Under the pieces are notes generated by a model that worked only from the letters and a program-made list of their open reading frames with translations, was not told the origin of the DNA and did not search any database. A stretch of 64,000 nt of DNA from JBBAGC01 sp964491265. GTDB taxonomy: Bacteria; Spirochaetota; UBA4802; UBA5550. The stretch lies in NCBI GenBank assembly GCA_964491265.1, contig CAZBFP010000009.1, positions 62,001-126,000 of the forward strand, read 5' to 3'. This document shows positions 8,883-16,482 of this stretch, piece by piece; position 1 is the stretch's first letter; each line of letters starts with the position of its first letter. The position numbers were made by a program, and so were the translations under genes.

Positions 8883-9674
8883 ATGTCTGCAAAATCTCAA
8901 TGGTCTAGAGAACAATTACTTGTTGCTTTCAATATTTATTGTCGTTTACCCTTCGGAAAATTTCATTCTGGTAATCCAGAAATAATAAAATATGCAAAAC
9001 TAATTAATCGAACTCCTTCTGCCTTAGCAATGAAATTAACTAATATCGCTAGTCTTGATCCAGCAATAACATCAACTGGTCGCAAAGGTCTAACAGGGGC
9101 TTCAATTGCTGACAAAAGGATGTGGGAAGAAATGCAAAATAACTGGGAAGGCTTTGTTAATGAAACCTATGCAACAGTTAACTCTTTAACAATAAATAAA
9201 TTTTCAGAAGAAGATAGAGAATTTTTAAAAGATATTGAAGAGAAAGATCATACTACAGACTCATACGTGGGGTACAATAAAATTGCTGAGACAAAAATAC
9301 GAGTAGGACAATCATTCTTTCGAAAAGCAGTTCTTAGTGCATATGATTTTAAGTGTTGCATAACTGGTTTGAATATTCCAAAATTATTAGTAGCAAGCCA
9401 TATTATGCCATGGAAAGATAATCCACAAAACAGATTGAATCCCAAAAATGGTCTTTGTTTATCAGTATTACATGATAAAGCATTCGACTTAGGTATCATT
9501 ACAATAACAGAAAATTTCACAATCAAAGTATCAAAAAAAGAGTACTTGAATAATAATGATTTTTTTATTTCAACATTATTAAACTACGAGAATAAAAAAA
9601 TTAGATTGCCCGAAAAATTTTTACCTCACCAAGAGTTTCTAACATATCATAGAGAAAATATTTTTAAAGCATAG
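8883..9674 (+). CDS. HNH restriction-type endonuclease
   Basis: 263 residues with AAGG before the ATG. The C-terminal HNH domain is clear: 'CCITGLNIPKLLVASHIMPW' is close to the first part (Cys pair region, then Ser-His), followed by 'RLNPKNGLCLSVLHDKAFD' with the central Asn and final His. The N-terminal 100 residues ('WSREQLLVAFNIYC', 'NRTPSALAMKLTNIASLDP') are the usual companion region of these proteins, probably for DNA recognition. Such genes are annotated as putative restriction endonucleases. No methyltransferase is visible nearby. The segment 8883-9990 looks even richer in A and T than its neighbours, consistent with transfer. Confidence 0.85.
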   Translation: MSAKSQWSREQLLVAFNIYCRLPFGKFHSGNPEIIKYAKLINRTPSALAMKLTNIASLDPAITSTGRKGLTGASIADKRMWEEMQNNWEGFVNETYATVNSLTINKFSEEDREFLKDIEEKDHTTDSYVGYNKIAETKIRVGQSFFRKAVLSAYDFKCCITGLNIPKLLVASHIMPWKDNPQNRLNPKNGLCLSVLHDKAFDLGIITITENFTIKVSKKEYLNNNDFFISTLLNYENKKIRLPEKFLPHQEFLTYHRENIFKA

Positions 9675-9681
9675 GTATATT

Positions 9682-9990
9682 ATGAATATTAAGTTTGAAT
9701 ACCTCTATAGAGATGCTGGAAATAATAAAAACTGGGGTGAAATCATCTTCACGAATAAAAAAAATAGAAATATAAACGTAATAGATCAAGCTATTCGAAA
9801 AATATTGATCGAAAAAGAATTTTTTTCTGTGAATAATTTGAATATTCCTGATCTGCATTTTACAGAGCATGACATTGATTTAGATCATGATTGGCATGAA
9901 TATCATTCAGTTTCAGAAACAACTAATGAACCAACAGATAAATTAAATAGAGATATTGCAGATTTTATTAAATCTCTAAATCACTATTAG
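9682..9990 (+). CDS. Small hypothetical protein downstream of the HNH endonuclease
   Basis: 102 residues, starting 8 bases after the HNH gene with AGG before the ATG, so probably co-transcribed. It is soluble and acidic, with an N-terminal strand ('MNIKFEYLYRDAGN') and a His/Asp-rich stretch 'DLHFTEHDIDLDHDWHEYH' near residues 58-76. I do not recognise a family. Position suggests an accessory or protective partner of the endonuclease; this is inference only. Its stop codon abuts the EcoRII-type fragment. Confidence 0.6.
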   Translation: MNIKFEYLYRDAGNNKNWGEIIFTNKKNRNINVIDQAIRKILIEKEFFSVNNLNIPDLHFTEHDIDLDHDWHEYHSVSETTNEPTDKLNRDIADFIKSLNHY

Positions 9991-9992
9991 TT

Positions 9993-10436
9993 CAGAATCG
10001 AAGAAAAAGCAGAGCTGGTTTAGCACTTGAGAACCATCTTGCATTCATTTTTAATGATCTGGATATAAGATATTCCAGAACTGCTGTAACAGAAAACAGA
10101 GCAAAGCCGGACTTTCTTTTCCCGGGGAAAAAAGAGTATCATGATGAAAATTTCAATCCACTAAACCTGACTATGCTTGGTGTTAAATCAACCTGTAAAG
10201 ACAGATGGAGACAGGTATTAAGCGAAGCAGACAGAATTGAAAAAAAGCATCTTTTGACACTGGAAGCAGCAATAAGCACAAATCAGACAGATGAAATGAA
10301 ATCCAAGCAGTTACAGCTTGTTGTGCCAGAAAAGATTCATGAGTCCTTTACAAAAAATCAGCAGGAATGGCTTCTTGACATTCAGACTTTTATTGAAACT
10401 GTTAAACTCAAACAGAACAATGCAAAAATATTATAG
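9993..10436 (+). pseudogene. EcoRII-type restriction endonuclease, C-terminal catalytic fragment
   Basis: The frame is open from 9972 but has no plausible start, and homology begins near 10002 ('RKSRAGLALENHL'). It then reads 'VTENRAKPDFLFPGKKEYH' and 'LTMLGVKSTCKDRWRQVL', 'KHLLTLEAAIS' and 'LQLVVPEKIHESF', which are hallmarks of the EcoRII C-terminal nuclease domain (PF09019). The catalytic Asp (PDFLFP) and Lys (GVKST) are kept. Missing are the N-terminal effector/DNA-binding domain and the first part of the catalytic domain, and there is no methylase partner in the window. This is the tail of a lost restriction-modification system, apparently interrupted by the HNH/small-protein insertion. 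Confidence 0.85.
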
Positions 10437-10455
10437 AACACATCCGGAGTAAAAA

Positions 10456-10744
10456 ATGATAAAAGAAGCAGAATTACATGATGCACCGGAAATTGCCCGC
10501 ATAATTGTGAGTGCATGGAAATCGGCATATAAAGGTATAATTGATCAGAAAATATGAAAGCGGACAAATTTATTGAAATAATGGGAAACAATATACAGCA
10601 GAAAAGAGAAAGCATATTCCTTACTACATAAAAAACGAAGGAATAATTGCTGAAGAAAAAATCTTAAATATTGGTGACACTGATTATGCAGGCATAGGAT
10701 TTATTCTGATATACCTGCCTGTTTTAACTGACACTTTACAATAA
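10456..10744 (+). pseudogene. GNAT acetyltransferase remnant, frameshifted
   Basis: An ATG at 10456 opens 'IKEAELHDAPEIARIIVSAW' continuing 'KSAYKGIIDQKI' before a stop at 10557. This is the usual N-terminus of GNAT acetyltransferases (Ala-x-x-Ile-x-x-Ile...Trp-x-x-Ala-Tyr-x-Gly-Ile-Ile). The reading then continues in other frames as 'MKADKFIEIMGNNIQQKRE' and 'KNEGIIAEE', with a fragment 'AGIGFILIYLP' before 10744. Several frameshifts or deletions have therefore destroyed the gene, and the acetyl-CoA pyrophosphate loop is not recognisable. Confidence 0.65.
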
Positions 10745-10775
10745 AAAAATTATTCATGCTAAAAAGTAAATGTTT

Positions 10776-11150
10776 ATGAGAATCGCAGTTTCAGGCGCAT
10801 ACCTTACAGGTAAAACAACCCTTGCCGGCCAGCTCAGTTCTCAGTTAAAAGGATATTCCCTTCTGGAAGAGCCATATTATGAATTGCTGGAACAGGGGCA
10901 TGAATTTTCTGAATTACCCGGTATAGAGGATTTTGAAATGCAGCTTGATGAATCAATAAATCAGATAAAAAGCTCCGGTGAAAATACAATTTTTGACAGA
11001 TACCCATTAGACTTTTTATCCTATATTCAGGTGCATAAAGATTCAAGGTTTTTTGAAATAAACGACTGGAAAGAAAAAATTGATGATGCCATGGACCAGC
11101 TTGACCTTGTTGTATTTGTCCCTGTGGAAAATCCGGATATAATCGCTTAA
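10776..11150 (+). CDS. P-loop ATPase/nucleotide kinase-like protein, truncated at C-terminus
   Basis: About 124 residues. The P-loop is at the very start ('AVSGAYLTGKTTLAGQL'), followed by 'EEPYYELLEQGHEF' (an acidic-base-like segment of deoxynucleoside-kinase-type folds), 'NTIFDRYPLDFLSYI' (DRx motif) and 'LDLVVFVPVENPDIIA', where it stops. Intact relatives of this AAA/kinase-like family continue for about 50 more residues with an Asp/Arg-rich lid and helix. The stop is therefore probably a truncation, in line with its decayed neighbours. The ATG at 10776 is a little better than that at 10770; neither has a strong Shine-Dalgarno. Activity doubtful. Confidence 0.55.
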   Translation: MRIAVSGAYLTGKTTLAGQLSSQLKGYSLLEEPYYELLEQGHEFSELPGIEDFEMQLDESINQIKSSGENTIFDRYPLDFLSYIQVHKDSRFFEINDWKEKIDDAMDQLDLVVFVPVENPDIIA

Positions 11151-11383
11151 CCCGGATATTGGGCTCTATAAATCAGTCTTAAATTTATTTGCGCATCTTC
11201 AGGGCCGCAGCACAAACTGCGCCTCATAAGGGCATGGCAGTTAAATAAACTGTTAAAATAACAGTATACGGGAGTAATCGGACCGCCCTCTTTCTTTATC
11301 AATTTTCTGAATATTATAGAAAAATTCAGTTGAAAATGTTTGCACATATTATTACTTTGTAATTACATAAGTGGGGTGTGTGT

Positions 11384-11629
11384 ATGATAGCAAAAGTTAT
11401 TCAAATAGGAAATTCCAGAGGAATACGAATTCCGAATCAGGTCTTAAAGGAAATGAAAATAGAACATGAGATAGAACTAACCATCAGTGATAAAAAGGAT
11501 GAAATAATACTTAAACCTGTATATAAAGCCCGTGAAGGATGGGATGAATCATTTAAAGAAATGAGAAATTCCTCTGATGACAAACTTGTTATTGCTGATT
11601 CTCTGGATTTAAACGATTGGGAATGGTAA
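11384..11629 (+). CDS. mazE: MazE/AbrB-family antitoxin
   Basis: About 81 residues. The N-terminal half is a swapped-hairpin AbrB domain: 'KVIQIGNSRGIRIPNQVL' is the standard MazE DNA-binding signature. The C-terminus is acidic and probably disordered ('SFKEMRNSSDDK ... DLNDWEW'), as expected of the part that wraps around the toxin. I prefer the ATG at 11384 to the upstream GTG at 11378. The stop codon is one base before the toxin start. The pair neutralises the toxin and represses its own promoter in known systems. Upstream 11151-11377 shows no gene. Confidence 0.9.
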   Translation: MIAKVIQIGNSRGIRIPNQVLKEMKIEHEIELTISDKKDEIILKPVYKAREGWDESFKEMRNSSDDKLVIADSLDLNDWEW

Positions 11630-11630
11630 A

Positions 11631-11954
11631 ATGGAAATTTCACAATATAGCATATATCTGGTAAATCTGGATCCTACAATAGGTCATGAAATACAAAAGA
11701 CCCGTCCCTGTCTGATTATATCGCCTGATGAAATGAATCAGAATATTAAAACAGTTATCATTGCTCCAATGACAACAAAGTCACGTAAATATCCGACACG
11801 AGTTCCTGTAATTGTGCAGAATAAAAAAGGGTGGATTGTGTTAGATCAAATAAGAACTATAGATAATCAGCGTCTCATCAAAAAAATTGGTAAAATCAAA
11901 CATGAAACAATAAAAGAAGTTAGAAATATTATCAAAGAGATGCTTGTTGATTAA
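11631..11954 (+). CDS. mazF: MazF/PemK-family mRNA interferase toxin
   Basis: 107 residues, starting one base after the antitoxin stop, so translationally coupled. The sequence has the MazF fold markers: 'YLVNLDPTIGHEIQKTRPCL' (the conserved G-x-E-x-x-K-x-R-P loop with the catalytic Arg), 'IIAPMTTKSR' (the conserved Pro-Thr/Ser segment) and 'VLDQIRTIDNQRLIKKIG'. All core positions look intact, so this is probably an active sequence-specific endoribonuclease. It is the healthiest element of the 6251-12428 accessory zone. Confidence 0.92.
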   Translation: MEISQYSIYLVNLDPTIGHEIQKTRPCLIISPDEMNQNIKTVIIAPMTTKSRKYPTRVPVIVQNKKGWIVLDQIRTIDNQRLIKKIGKIKHETIKEVRNIIKEMLVD

Positions 11955-11993
11955 CTTTTCCATGACCGATAAATAGAAAAACATTTTTGAACT

Positions 11994-12428
11994 ATGGACT
12001 ACAGTAAAATGAACCAGGAGAAGAGGGATGCCTGTCTCAAGTCTGAGCTTGATGAGGACAAGGTGCGGCTTCTTGAAAAATATAATCTCATATCCACACC
12101 CGATCTATACTGGATATCAAAGCATGAAAACGCCCATGACCAGATAATTTTTAAGCACAGCTTTGTGAAAAAAAATGATATTATAACAATTCTATGCAGA
12201 CTTAATAAACTATGCTTTGCAAAAGTAAAATATCTGAGACAGAAATCAGATCTTTTCCAGCCTTATATTTATAACTACAGGGAAGGCTTTCAGCCTGCAG
12301 AACTCTGGAACTCGGAATTTTTAAGGCACAGGCCAAGCGGATTTTATATTGATTTAAGGAATCTGCAGTTCATGTATGATAATGAAAAATTCAGGGACTT
12401 CTGCGCTTATCTCGATTCATTTGAATAA
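11994..12428 (+). CDS. Hypothetical cytoplasmic protein
   Basis: 144 residues; the ATG at 11994 lies 39 bases after the toxin gene, without a clear Shine-Dalgarno. The protein is charged, with no signal peptide or membrane span. It contains two aromatic-rich blocks ('NLISTPDLYWISKHENAH' and 'PYIYNYREGFQPAELW', then 'RPSGFYIDLRNLQFMYDN'). I do not recognise a family. Base use resembles the core genes, so I think it is real, but the link to the toxin pair is probably positional only. Confidence 0.6.
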   Translation: MDYSKMNQEKRDACLKSELDEDKVRLLEKYNLISTPDLYWISKHENAHDQIIFKHSFVKKNDIITILCRLNKLCFAKVKYLRQKSDLFQPYIYNYREGFQPAELWNSEFLRHRPSGFYIDLRNLQFMYDNEKFRDFCAYLDSFE

Positions 12429-12790
12429 AAAGTAAACCCGGAATACCCGGGGCTTAAACTAAAAGTCATGGTCAGGAAGATTTGGAAGTGACCATTTAAA
12501 TAGTACACTGCAGAGCCTTATAATAATAATTACACTCACTGTTATTATAATACATATCGCTTTAGGCAAAGGTGTTTGTAAAAGCAGTATAAAACTAAGC
12601 CGCAATATCATGGTTCCGCAACCTGATGTGAGGCAGCGGTAAGAATCTTCCAATAAGACTTGAGATATAATAAAATTTTTCACATATAATTAAAACTTTA
12701 TTATGAAAAAGAATTCTTTTTTTGCTATAATAATTATAACCATGCATCAGGGAGATGCTGCTTAATTAATTATTTCGAAAGGGGTATTTC
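12429..12790. other. Intergenic stretch without a recognisable gene
   Basis: 362 bases. Shortly after the stop at 12428 there is a weak 5-bp hairpin (CCCGG/CCGGG). A 74-codon minus-strand frame with a hydrophobic middle (12459-12683) has no ribosome site and no family resemblance, and I do not call it. The rest is AT-rich leader DNA of the thioesterase gene. Confidence 0.5.
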
Positions 12791-13213
12791 ATGGAATTCA
12801 AGGAAATAAAACCGGGACTCCAATTATCAGTTCAGAAAGTAGTAACAGAAAAGGATACTGCCCTCGACTTCGGCACTGGACAGGTTACAGATCTTCTGGC
12901 TACCCCTGTTTTTGCAGCTCTTGTAATTGAGGCTTCAGTTAAGCTCATTGACCCGCATCTCCCTGACCAGTACATATCAGTTGGGAAACTCCTTAATCTT
13001 ACACACGACAGCCCCACAACAACCGGGATGACAGTTACAGTAAAAGCTGAAGTCAGAAGTATTGAAGCCAACAGGGTCACTCTTCATATTGACGCCTATG
13101 ACGAAGTGGGGATTGTGGGCACTGCAAAACATGTGCGCATACTGGTTAACAGAAATAATTTTGTTGAAAAAATTGACGTAAGATGCAGAGGCATAGAGAA
13201 CCTTGACAGATGA
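12791..13213 (+). CDS. Thioesterase, hotdog fold, FlK (fluoroacetyl-CoA thioesterase)-like
   Basis: 140 residues, GAAAGGGG 8 bases before the ATG. The order of segments is that of the FlK-like hotdog group: 'KPGLQLSVQKVVTEKDTA', then 'LATPVFAALVIEAS' (the Thr-Pro and Glu of the active site), 'LTHDSPTTTGMTVTVKAEV' (the catalytic His lies in this T-H-D-S/P-T segment) and 'VGTAKHVRILVNRNNF'. These enzymes hydrolyse short acyl-CoA esters; true fluoroacetate resistance is restricted to few members. A housekeeping acyl-CoA thioesterase role is more likely. Ends in a GC-rich hairpin. Confidence 0.85.
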   Translation: MEFKEIKPGLQLSVQKVVTEKDTALDFGTGQVTDLLATPVFAALVIEASVKLIDPHLPDQYISVGKLLNLTHDSPTTTGMTVTVKAEVRSIEANRVTLHIDAYDEVGIVGTAKHVRILVNRNNFVEKIDVRCRGIENLDR

Positions 13214-13232
13214 TATCCCCGGGCGGGGATAA
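13213..13232. terminator. GC-rich hairpin between convergent thioesterase and cheX-like genes
   Basis: ATCCCC and GGGGAT pair in 'gatatccccgggcggggat', directly at the thioesterase stop and 12 bases before the cheX-like stop. The T-tract is weak on both sides, so this may be a bidirectional but imperfect terminator. Confidence 0.45.
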
Positions 13233-13243
13233 TATTAAACTAA

Positions 13244-13699
13244 TCAGTTATCCCTGTAATAAAGGTCTATATCAAAACCGCCGTAAGATGACAGAAAGGA
13301 AATATTTACATTATTATATAGTGCTTTCATTGTAATAGGATCATCATTAAACTCAGGGGGTGACAGCCTTATATCGTGCCTGGCATACTGCATAAGATTG
13401 GCAAAGGTACCTGTTATCAGGTTAGCAAGTTCACCAGCTACATCAGCGCTTACATTTTTTGTTATCCTCGCTTTAGGGTCTCCAATAAATTTCCGTGATA
13501 TCTGGGTAAGGGTTTTCTGCGGCATATTAATTATTATTTCGCCTTTAAGCGTACCGGAAATTTCAACAGCCACTTTAGGATCTTTTCCGTTTGACTGACC
13601 TTCATAAACCTCAGCCAGTTTTTCATCATGGAGAAATTTCTGAAAAATATGAGTTACAGATTTTGTCAGAATTTTAGAATATGCTTCATAACTGCTCAT
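13244..13699 (-). CDS. CheX-like chemotaxis protein (CheY-P phosphatase family)
   Basis: 151 residues on the minus strand. The helix 'DVAGELANLITGTFANLMQY' contains the E-x-x-N active-site signature shared by CheC, CheX and FliY phosphatases; 'VAVEISGTLKGEIIINMP' and 'DIDLYYRDN' match the flanking strands of CheX. A single ExxN motif and the length fit CheX, which removes phosphate from CheY-P; spirochaetes use CheX as their main phosphatase. No other chemotaxis gene is adjacent. Function of the response regulator it serves is unknown. Confidence 0.82.
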   Translation of the reverse strand: MSSYEAYSKILTKSVTHIFQKFLHDEKLAEVYEGQSNGKDPKVAVEISGTLKGEIIINMPQKTLTQISRKFIGDPKARITKNVSADVAGELANLITGTFANLMQYARHDIRLSPPEFNDDPITMKALYNNVNISFLSSYGGFDIDLYYRDN

Positions 13700-13775
13700 T
13701 GAAATCTGTCCCCGGAGTATAATAATTGATTATGTCATCTTAAATGATTATTTTAATAATGGTCAATCAGTATTT

Positions 13776-14234
13776 TTACATTTTTTTCAGATAATTTTCA
13801 ACCACAGACTTCATTGATTCATAGTTCACTGCAGTAACAATCATGGCATAGAGTGAAAATATGGATCCCAGCACAACACTTACAGGAATAGTGAGATCAG
13901 CCCCGAACTCAGCTTTAAGCCAGATAAAGGAATCGCTGAAATTAATTAAAAGTATGCTTAAAAAAATCAAAGATCCTATTGAAATCCAGTTCGTCCATGT
14001 TATTCTGCTTTCTGAAAAAGCCTCTCTCTTTATAATCGCAGACATAACCTTATCTGAAATGGAGGATTTCATTCTGAAGGGGGTTCCCTGCTGCAGTATT
14101 CTCATTGCAGTTGTCAGCTCACGTGCCTCGGTACTGCATCTTCTGCATGTAAACTGATGGAGTTTCATGCTCAACCCCATATTTTCATAATCATCTATTG
14201 CCATAAACTCTGTCATAAATTTTTCACACTTCAT
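13776..14234 (-). CDS. Anti-sigma factor, zinc-finger type with membrane segments
   Basis: 152 residues, minus strand, with GGAGGGTTACAATG as start. The N-terminal domain holds 'HQFTCRRCSTEARELTTAM', an H-x3-C-x2-C anti-sigma zinc motif; two hydrophobic segments follow near residues 83-100 and 118-135, so the protein is probably anchored in the inner membrane. Its start overlaps the end of the ECF sigma factor gene by 11 bases, the usual coupling of a sigma with its anti-sigma. It should hold the sigma factor inactive until an envelope signal releases it. The signal is unknown. Confidence 0.85.
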   Translation of the reverse strand: MKCEKFMTEFMAIDDYENMGLSMKLHQFTCRRCSTEARELTTAMRILQQGTPFRMKSSISDKVMSAIIKREAFSESRITWTNWISIGSLIFLSILLINFSDSFIWLKAEFGADLTIPVSVVLGSIFSLYAMIVTAVNYESMKSVVENYLKKM

Positions 14235-14787
14235 TGTAACCCTCCGCTATTGTCCCTTTAAGTCTCTGCCTCAAAATCTTTTTGGCGCGAAGAACATCAG
14301 ACTTTATAGTATTAACCGGGTAACCGGTAATCCCGCTGATTTCGCTGTATTTAAATCCGAAAAAGAAATAAAAATCGAGACAGATTCTGTATCTCTCCGG
14401 GAGTTGATTTATTTCATGCAGTATAAGATCCCGGATCTCACTATCAAAATGATTCCTCTCCGGGCCTGCTCCCTCATAGAATGTATATGATTCATCGAAT
14501 TCCTGATCAACCCTGCTTCTCTTTTTTATATTAATCCCCAGATTATAAGCAAGCCTGATCAGCCAGAATTTAAAAGGGGCGATCTCCCTGTACTGATGAA
14601 TCCTGTCAAAAGCCTTTAAAAAAACCTCCTGGGTAAAATCTAGAGAATCCTCATAATTATAAAAGAATCTCATACCCATACTGAAAATACTGTTTTCAAA
14701 CCTTTCCACAATAAGGCGGAACAACTCAGTATCCCCCCTCTGGACACTCCTGATTATCAACTCGTCAGAATCCTGATCATTTATCAT
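14224..14787 (-). CDS. ECF-subfamily RNA polymerase sigma factor
   Basis: 187 residues. Sigma region 2 is clear ('FENSIFSMGMRFFYNYEDSL', 'DFTQEVFLKAFDRIHQY', 'FKFWLIRLAYNLGIN') and so is region 4 with its helix-turn-helix ('LPERYRICLDFYFFFGFKYS', 'EISGITGYPVNTIKSDVLRA'). There is no region 1.1 or 3, as expected for group 4 sigma factors. It overlaps the anti-sigma gene downstream and a small membrane-protein gene upstream, each by 11 bases, so all three are made as one unit. Target promoters cannot be predicted from this window. Confidence 0.92.
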   Translation of the reverse strand: MINDQDSDELIIRSVQRGDTELFRLIVERFENSIFSMGMRFFYNYEDSLDFTQEVFLKAFDRIHQYREIAPFKFWLIRLAYNLGINIKKRSRVDQEFDESYTFYEGAGPERNHFDSEIRDLILHEINQLPERYRICLDFYFFFGFKYSEISGITGYPVNTIKSDVLRAKKILRQRLKGTIAEGYNEV

Positions 14788-15124
14788 TTTCTGATTTTAT
14801 CTTATAGCATATTCGGGAAAAAATTATTAATCCTGATCCTATTGAGCATGGTATTAAACCGCTCAATACACCATAGCTGAAACCATCCTTAACAATAAAA
14901 AATATTACAAGGGCCAGTCCCAGGGTAAAAAGAATGAGACCTGCAAAAAGAGAGAATACCACAAGATCAAACTCGCTTTTTGAATAGAGGCCTTTTTGAA
15001 TAAGATGAACTTTAAGTTTATAATTCCATAAGAGGTAAAAGAAAATTACAGTACAACCCATTATAATTCCAACAATCGGGATTATACTTACAATAATCTG
15101 CACTGCAACTGAAGGTGTGGACAT
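14777..15124 (-). CDS. Small membrane protein, first gene of the ECF sigma operon
   Basis: 115 residues; AAGGAG precedes the ATG by 7 bases. Three hydrophobic segments (about residues 7-30, 55-75 and 82-105) alternate with short basic loops, and the middle 'KVHLIQKGLYSKSE' is a cytoplasmic-type stretch. I do not recognise the family, though small proteins of this shape are common at the head of ECF sigma operons. Overlap of 11 bases with the sigma gene suggests coupled expression and a possible sensing role. Confidence 0.75.
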   Translation of the reverse strand: MSTPSVAVQIIVSIIPIVGIIMGCTVIFFYLLWNYKLKVHLIQKGLYSKSEFDLVVFSLFAGLILFTLGLALVIFFIVKDGFSYGVLSGLIPCSIGSGLIIFSRICYKIKSENDK

Positions 15125-15318
15125 AAAGTACTCCTTGAAATGAAAAGATTTAAAATCTCTTATTTTAATAATAACATTAAATCAGGGATAAAGTTGCATT
15201 TTTTTGCAACTATTAATATCCTCCCTCTGTTTATTATAGAAACCGCTAAGCTCTTTCCCCGACTGATAGTGCAGATAACCGGGAAAATTGTGTAATTTAA
15301 AAATCTCAGGAGAAAATT

Positions 15319-15969
15319 ATGGTATTGTTAAAAGAGGAAAAAGTTTCAGCATATACACATGGAGCACTCATCCCTGTTATGGCAGCGGGAACAATTGTGC
15401 TTATGATATTGGCAGGGAGAAATTTATCACTACAGATAGTTTCCCTGGTTTACGGACTCTCGGCAATAGCTCTATTTACCGCAAGTTTTCTTTATCATTC
15501 AAGGAAACGCTACCCTGATGAAAAATCGATTTGGCGACGGCTCGATCATTCAGCAATATATATTCTTATAGCAGGGACATATACACCAATGTGTTTTCTC
15601 TATCTTGATGGATGGATGATGAAGGGGATCTTAATTGCACAGTGGTCTCTTGTTCTTACCGGAATTTTTATCAGTTTTCTTTCAAATGCGCCCAGAGTAT
15701 TAACAACAGGAATTTATCTTTTGATGGGGTGGGTTGTGGTTATTCCATTTAAAGCCCTTATTGAAGCTATGCCTCCTGCAATCATAGTACTCCTTGTAGC
15801 AGGGGGGCTGTCATACACACTGGGAGCCGTAATATATGCCTTAAAAAAACCGAATCCCCTCCCACCCTATATGGGATTTCATGAAATCTTTCATATCTTT
15901 GTCATGGCAGGGGCGGGATTTCATCTTGCAATGATAATCACAGGGGTTGGGACCTACATACAGTCCTGA
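15319..15969 (+). CDS. trhA: PAQR-family membrane protein TrhA (hemolysin III)
   Basis: 216 residues, AGGAG before the ATG, seven hydrophobic segments. Conserved PAQR metal-site motifs are present: 'ASFLYHSRKR' (Ser...His), 'RRLDHSAIYILIAGTYTP' (Asp-His) and 'GFHEIFHIFVMAGAGFH' (His-x3-His region). 'Hemolysin III' is a historical name; the family has been linked to membrane-energy and fluidity homeostasis and is not a secreted toxin. It is transcribed alone, divergent from the ECF sigma operon. Confidence 0.93.
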   Translation: MVLLKEEKVSAYTHGALIPVMAAGTIVLMILAGRNLSLQIVSLVYGLSAIALFTASFLYHSRKRYPDEKSIWRRLDHSAIYILIAGTYTPMCFLYLDGWMMKGILIAQWSLVLTGIFISFLSNAPRVLTTGIYLLMGWVVVIPFKALIEAMPPAIIVLLVAGGLSYTLGAVIYALKKPNPLPPYMGFHEIFHIFVMAGAGFHLAMIITGVGTYIQS

Positions 15970-15970
15970 T

Positions 15971-15996
15971 GTAATTCACTGACTATCAGTAATTAC
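15971..15996 (+). terminator. Possible terminator hairpin after trhA
   Basis: GTAATT...AATTAC with an inner ACTGA/TCAGT pair forms an 11-bp stem with one bulged base, starting 2 bases after the stop. The T-rich tail is poor, so confidence is low. Confidence 0.4.
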
Positions 15997-16011
15997 ACCT
16001 CTTTACTGCGA

Positions 16012-16170
16012 GGCTGTCTAAAAAGTATTTTTATTGTCATACCGGCTGTAGCGAAGCGAAATGCCGGTATCTCATACACCTGATTCTATCAGGAGATTCC
16101 GGTATTTGCACAAACTGAAGTTGCAAAACCGGAATGACAAATTCATTAAAATCCGACTTTTGGGACAGCC
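16012..16170 (+). repeat. MITE-like repeat, family 2, copy 1
   Basis: About 159 bp with imperfect terminal inverted repeats (GGCTGTC...AAAAGT...TTGTCAT against its complement at the other end). Inside are two hairpins, one on ATACCGGC/GCCGGTAT and one on TTCCGG with TTTGCA/TGCAAA. The copy at 22854-23014 matches over nearly its whole length. No coding capacity. Confidence 0.88.
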
Positions 16171-16330
16171 CCGTTTAACATAATCAGACCTATCAGAAAA
16201 AATCTTCATCCACCCCTTTATTCACTTGATCAATAATAATCATTTTTTTAAACTGAACATGTATTAATTAATATTGGAATAGTTATAGAAATGATAAAAA
16301 GTAAATTATGAGAGTGAGAATAAATAACAG

Positions 16331-16366
16331 GTGCCCCCTTTGGGGGACAGGGGGCAAAGCGAAGAA
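16331..16366 (+). repeat. Short GC-rich repeat, family 3, copy 1
   Basis: Begins GTGCCCCCTTTGGGGGACAG and continues with a G-run and AAAGCGAAGAA. Nearly identical copies lie at 63178-63202 (inverted) and 63334-63369. The interval 15970-16482 holds this, the family 2 repeat and no gene. Confidence 0.8.
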
Positions 16367-16482
16367 TTTCACCCGGCCTATCCCGGTAGAAATTTCCTAT
16401 AGCTATTACTGAGTAAAAATTATACCGTTACCATAAAAATAGAATCTAAAATTAAATTGAATTATTAAAGGCGGACCCGCAC

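Noticed and set aside
12459..12683. 74-codon minus-strand frame with a hydrophobic stretch between two genes
   Set aside because: No Shine-Dalgarno, no family resemblance, and the hydrophobic part is what AT-rich DNA gives by chance.
15319..15969. A secreted hemolysin, as suggested by the old family name
   Set aside because: The protein is a seven-span PAQR membrane protein without export or pore-forming features; the name is historical.
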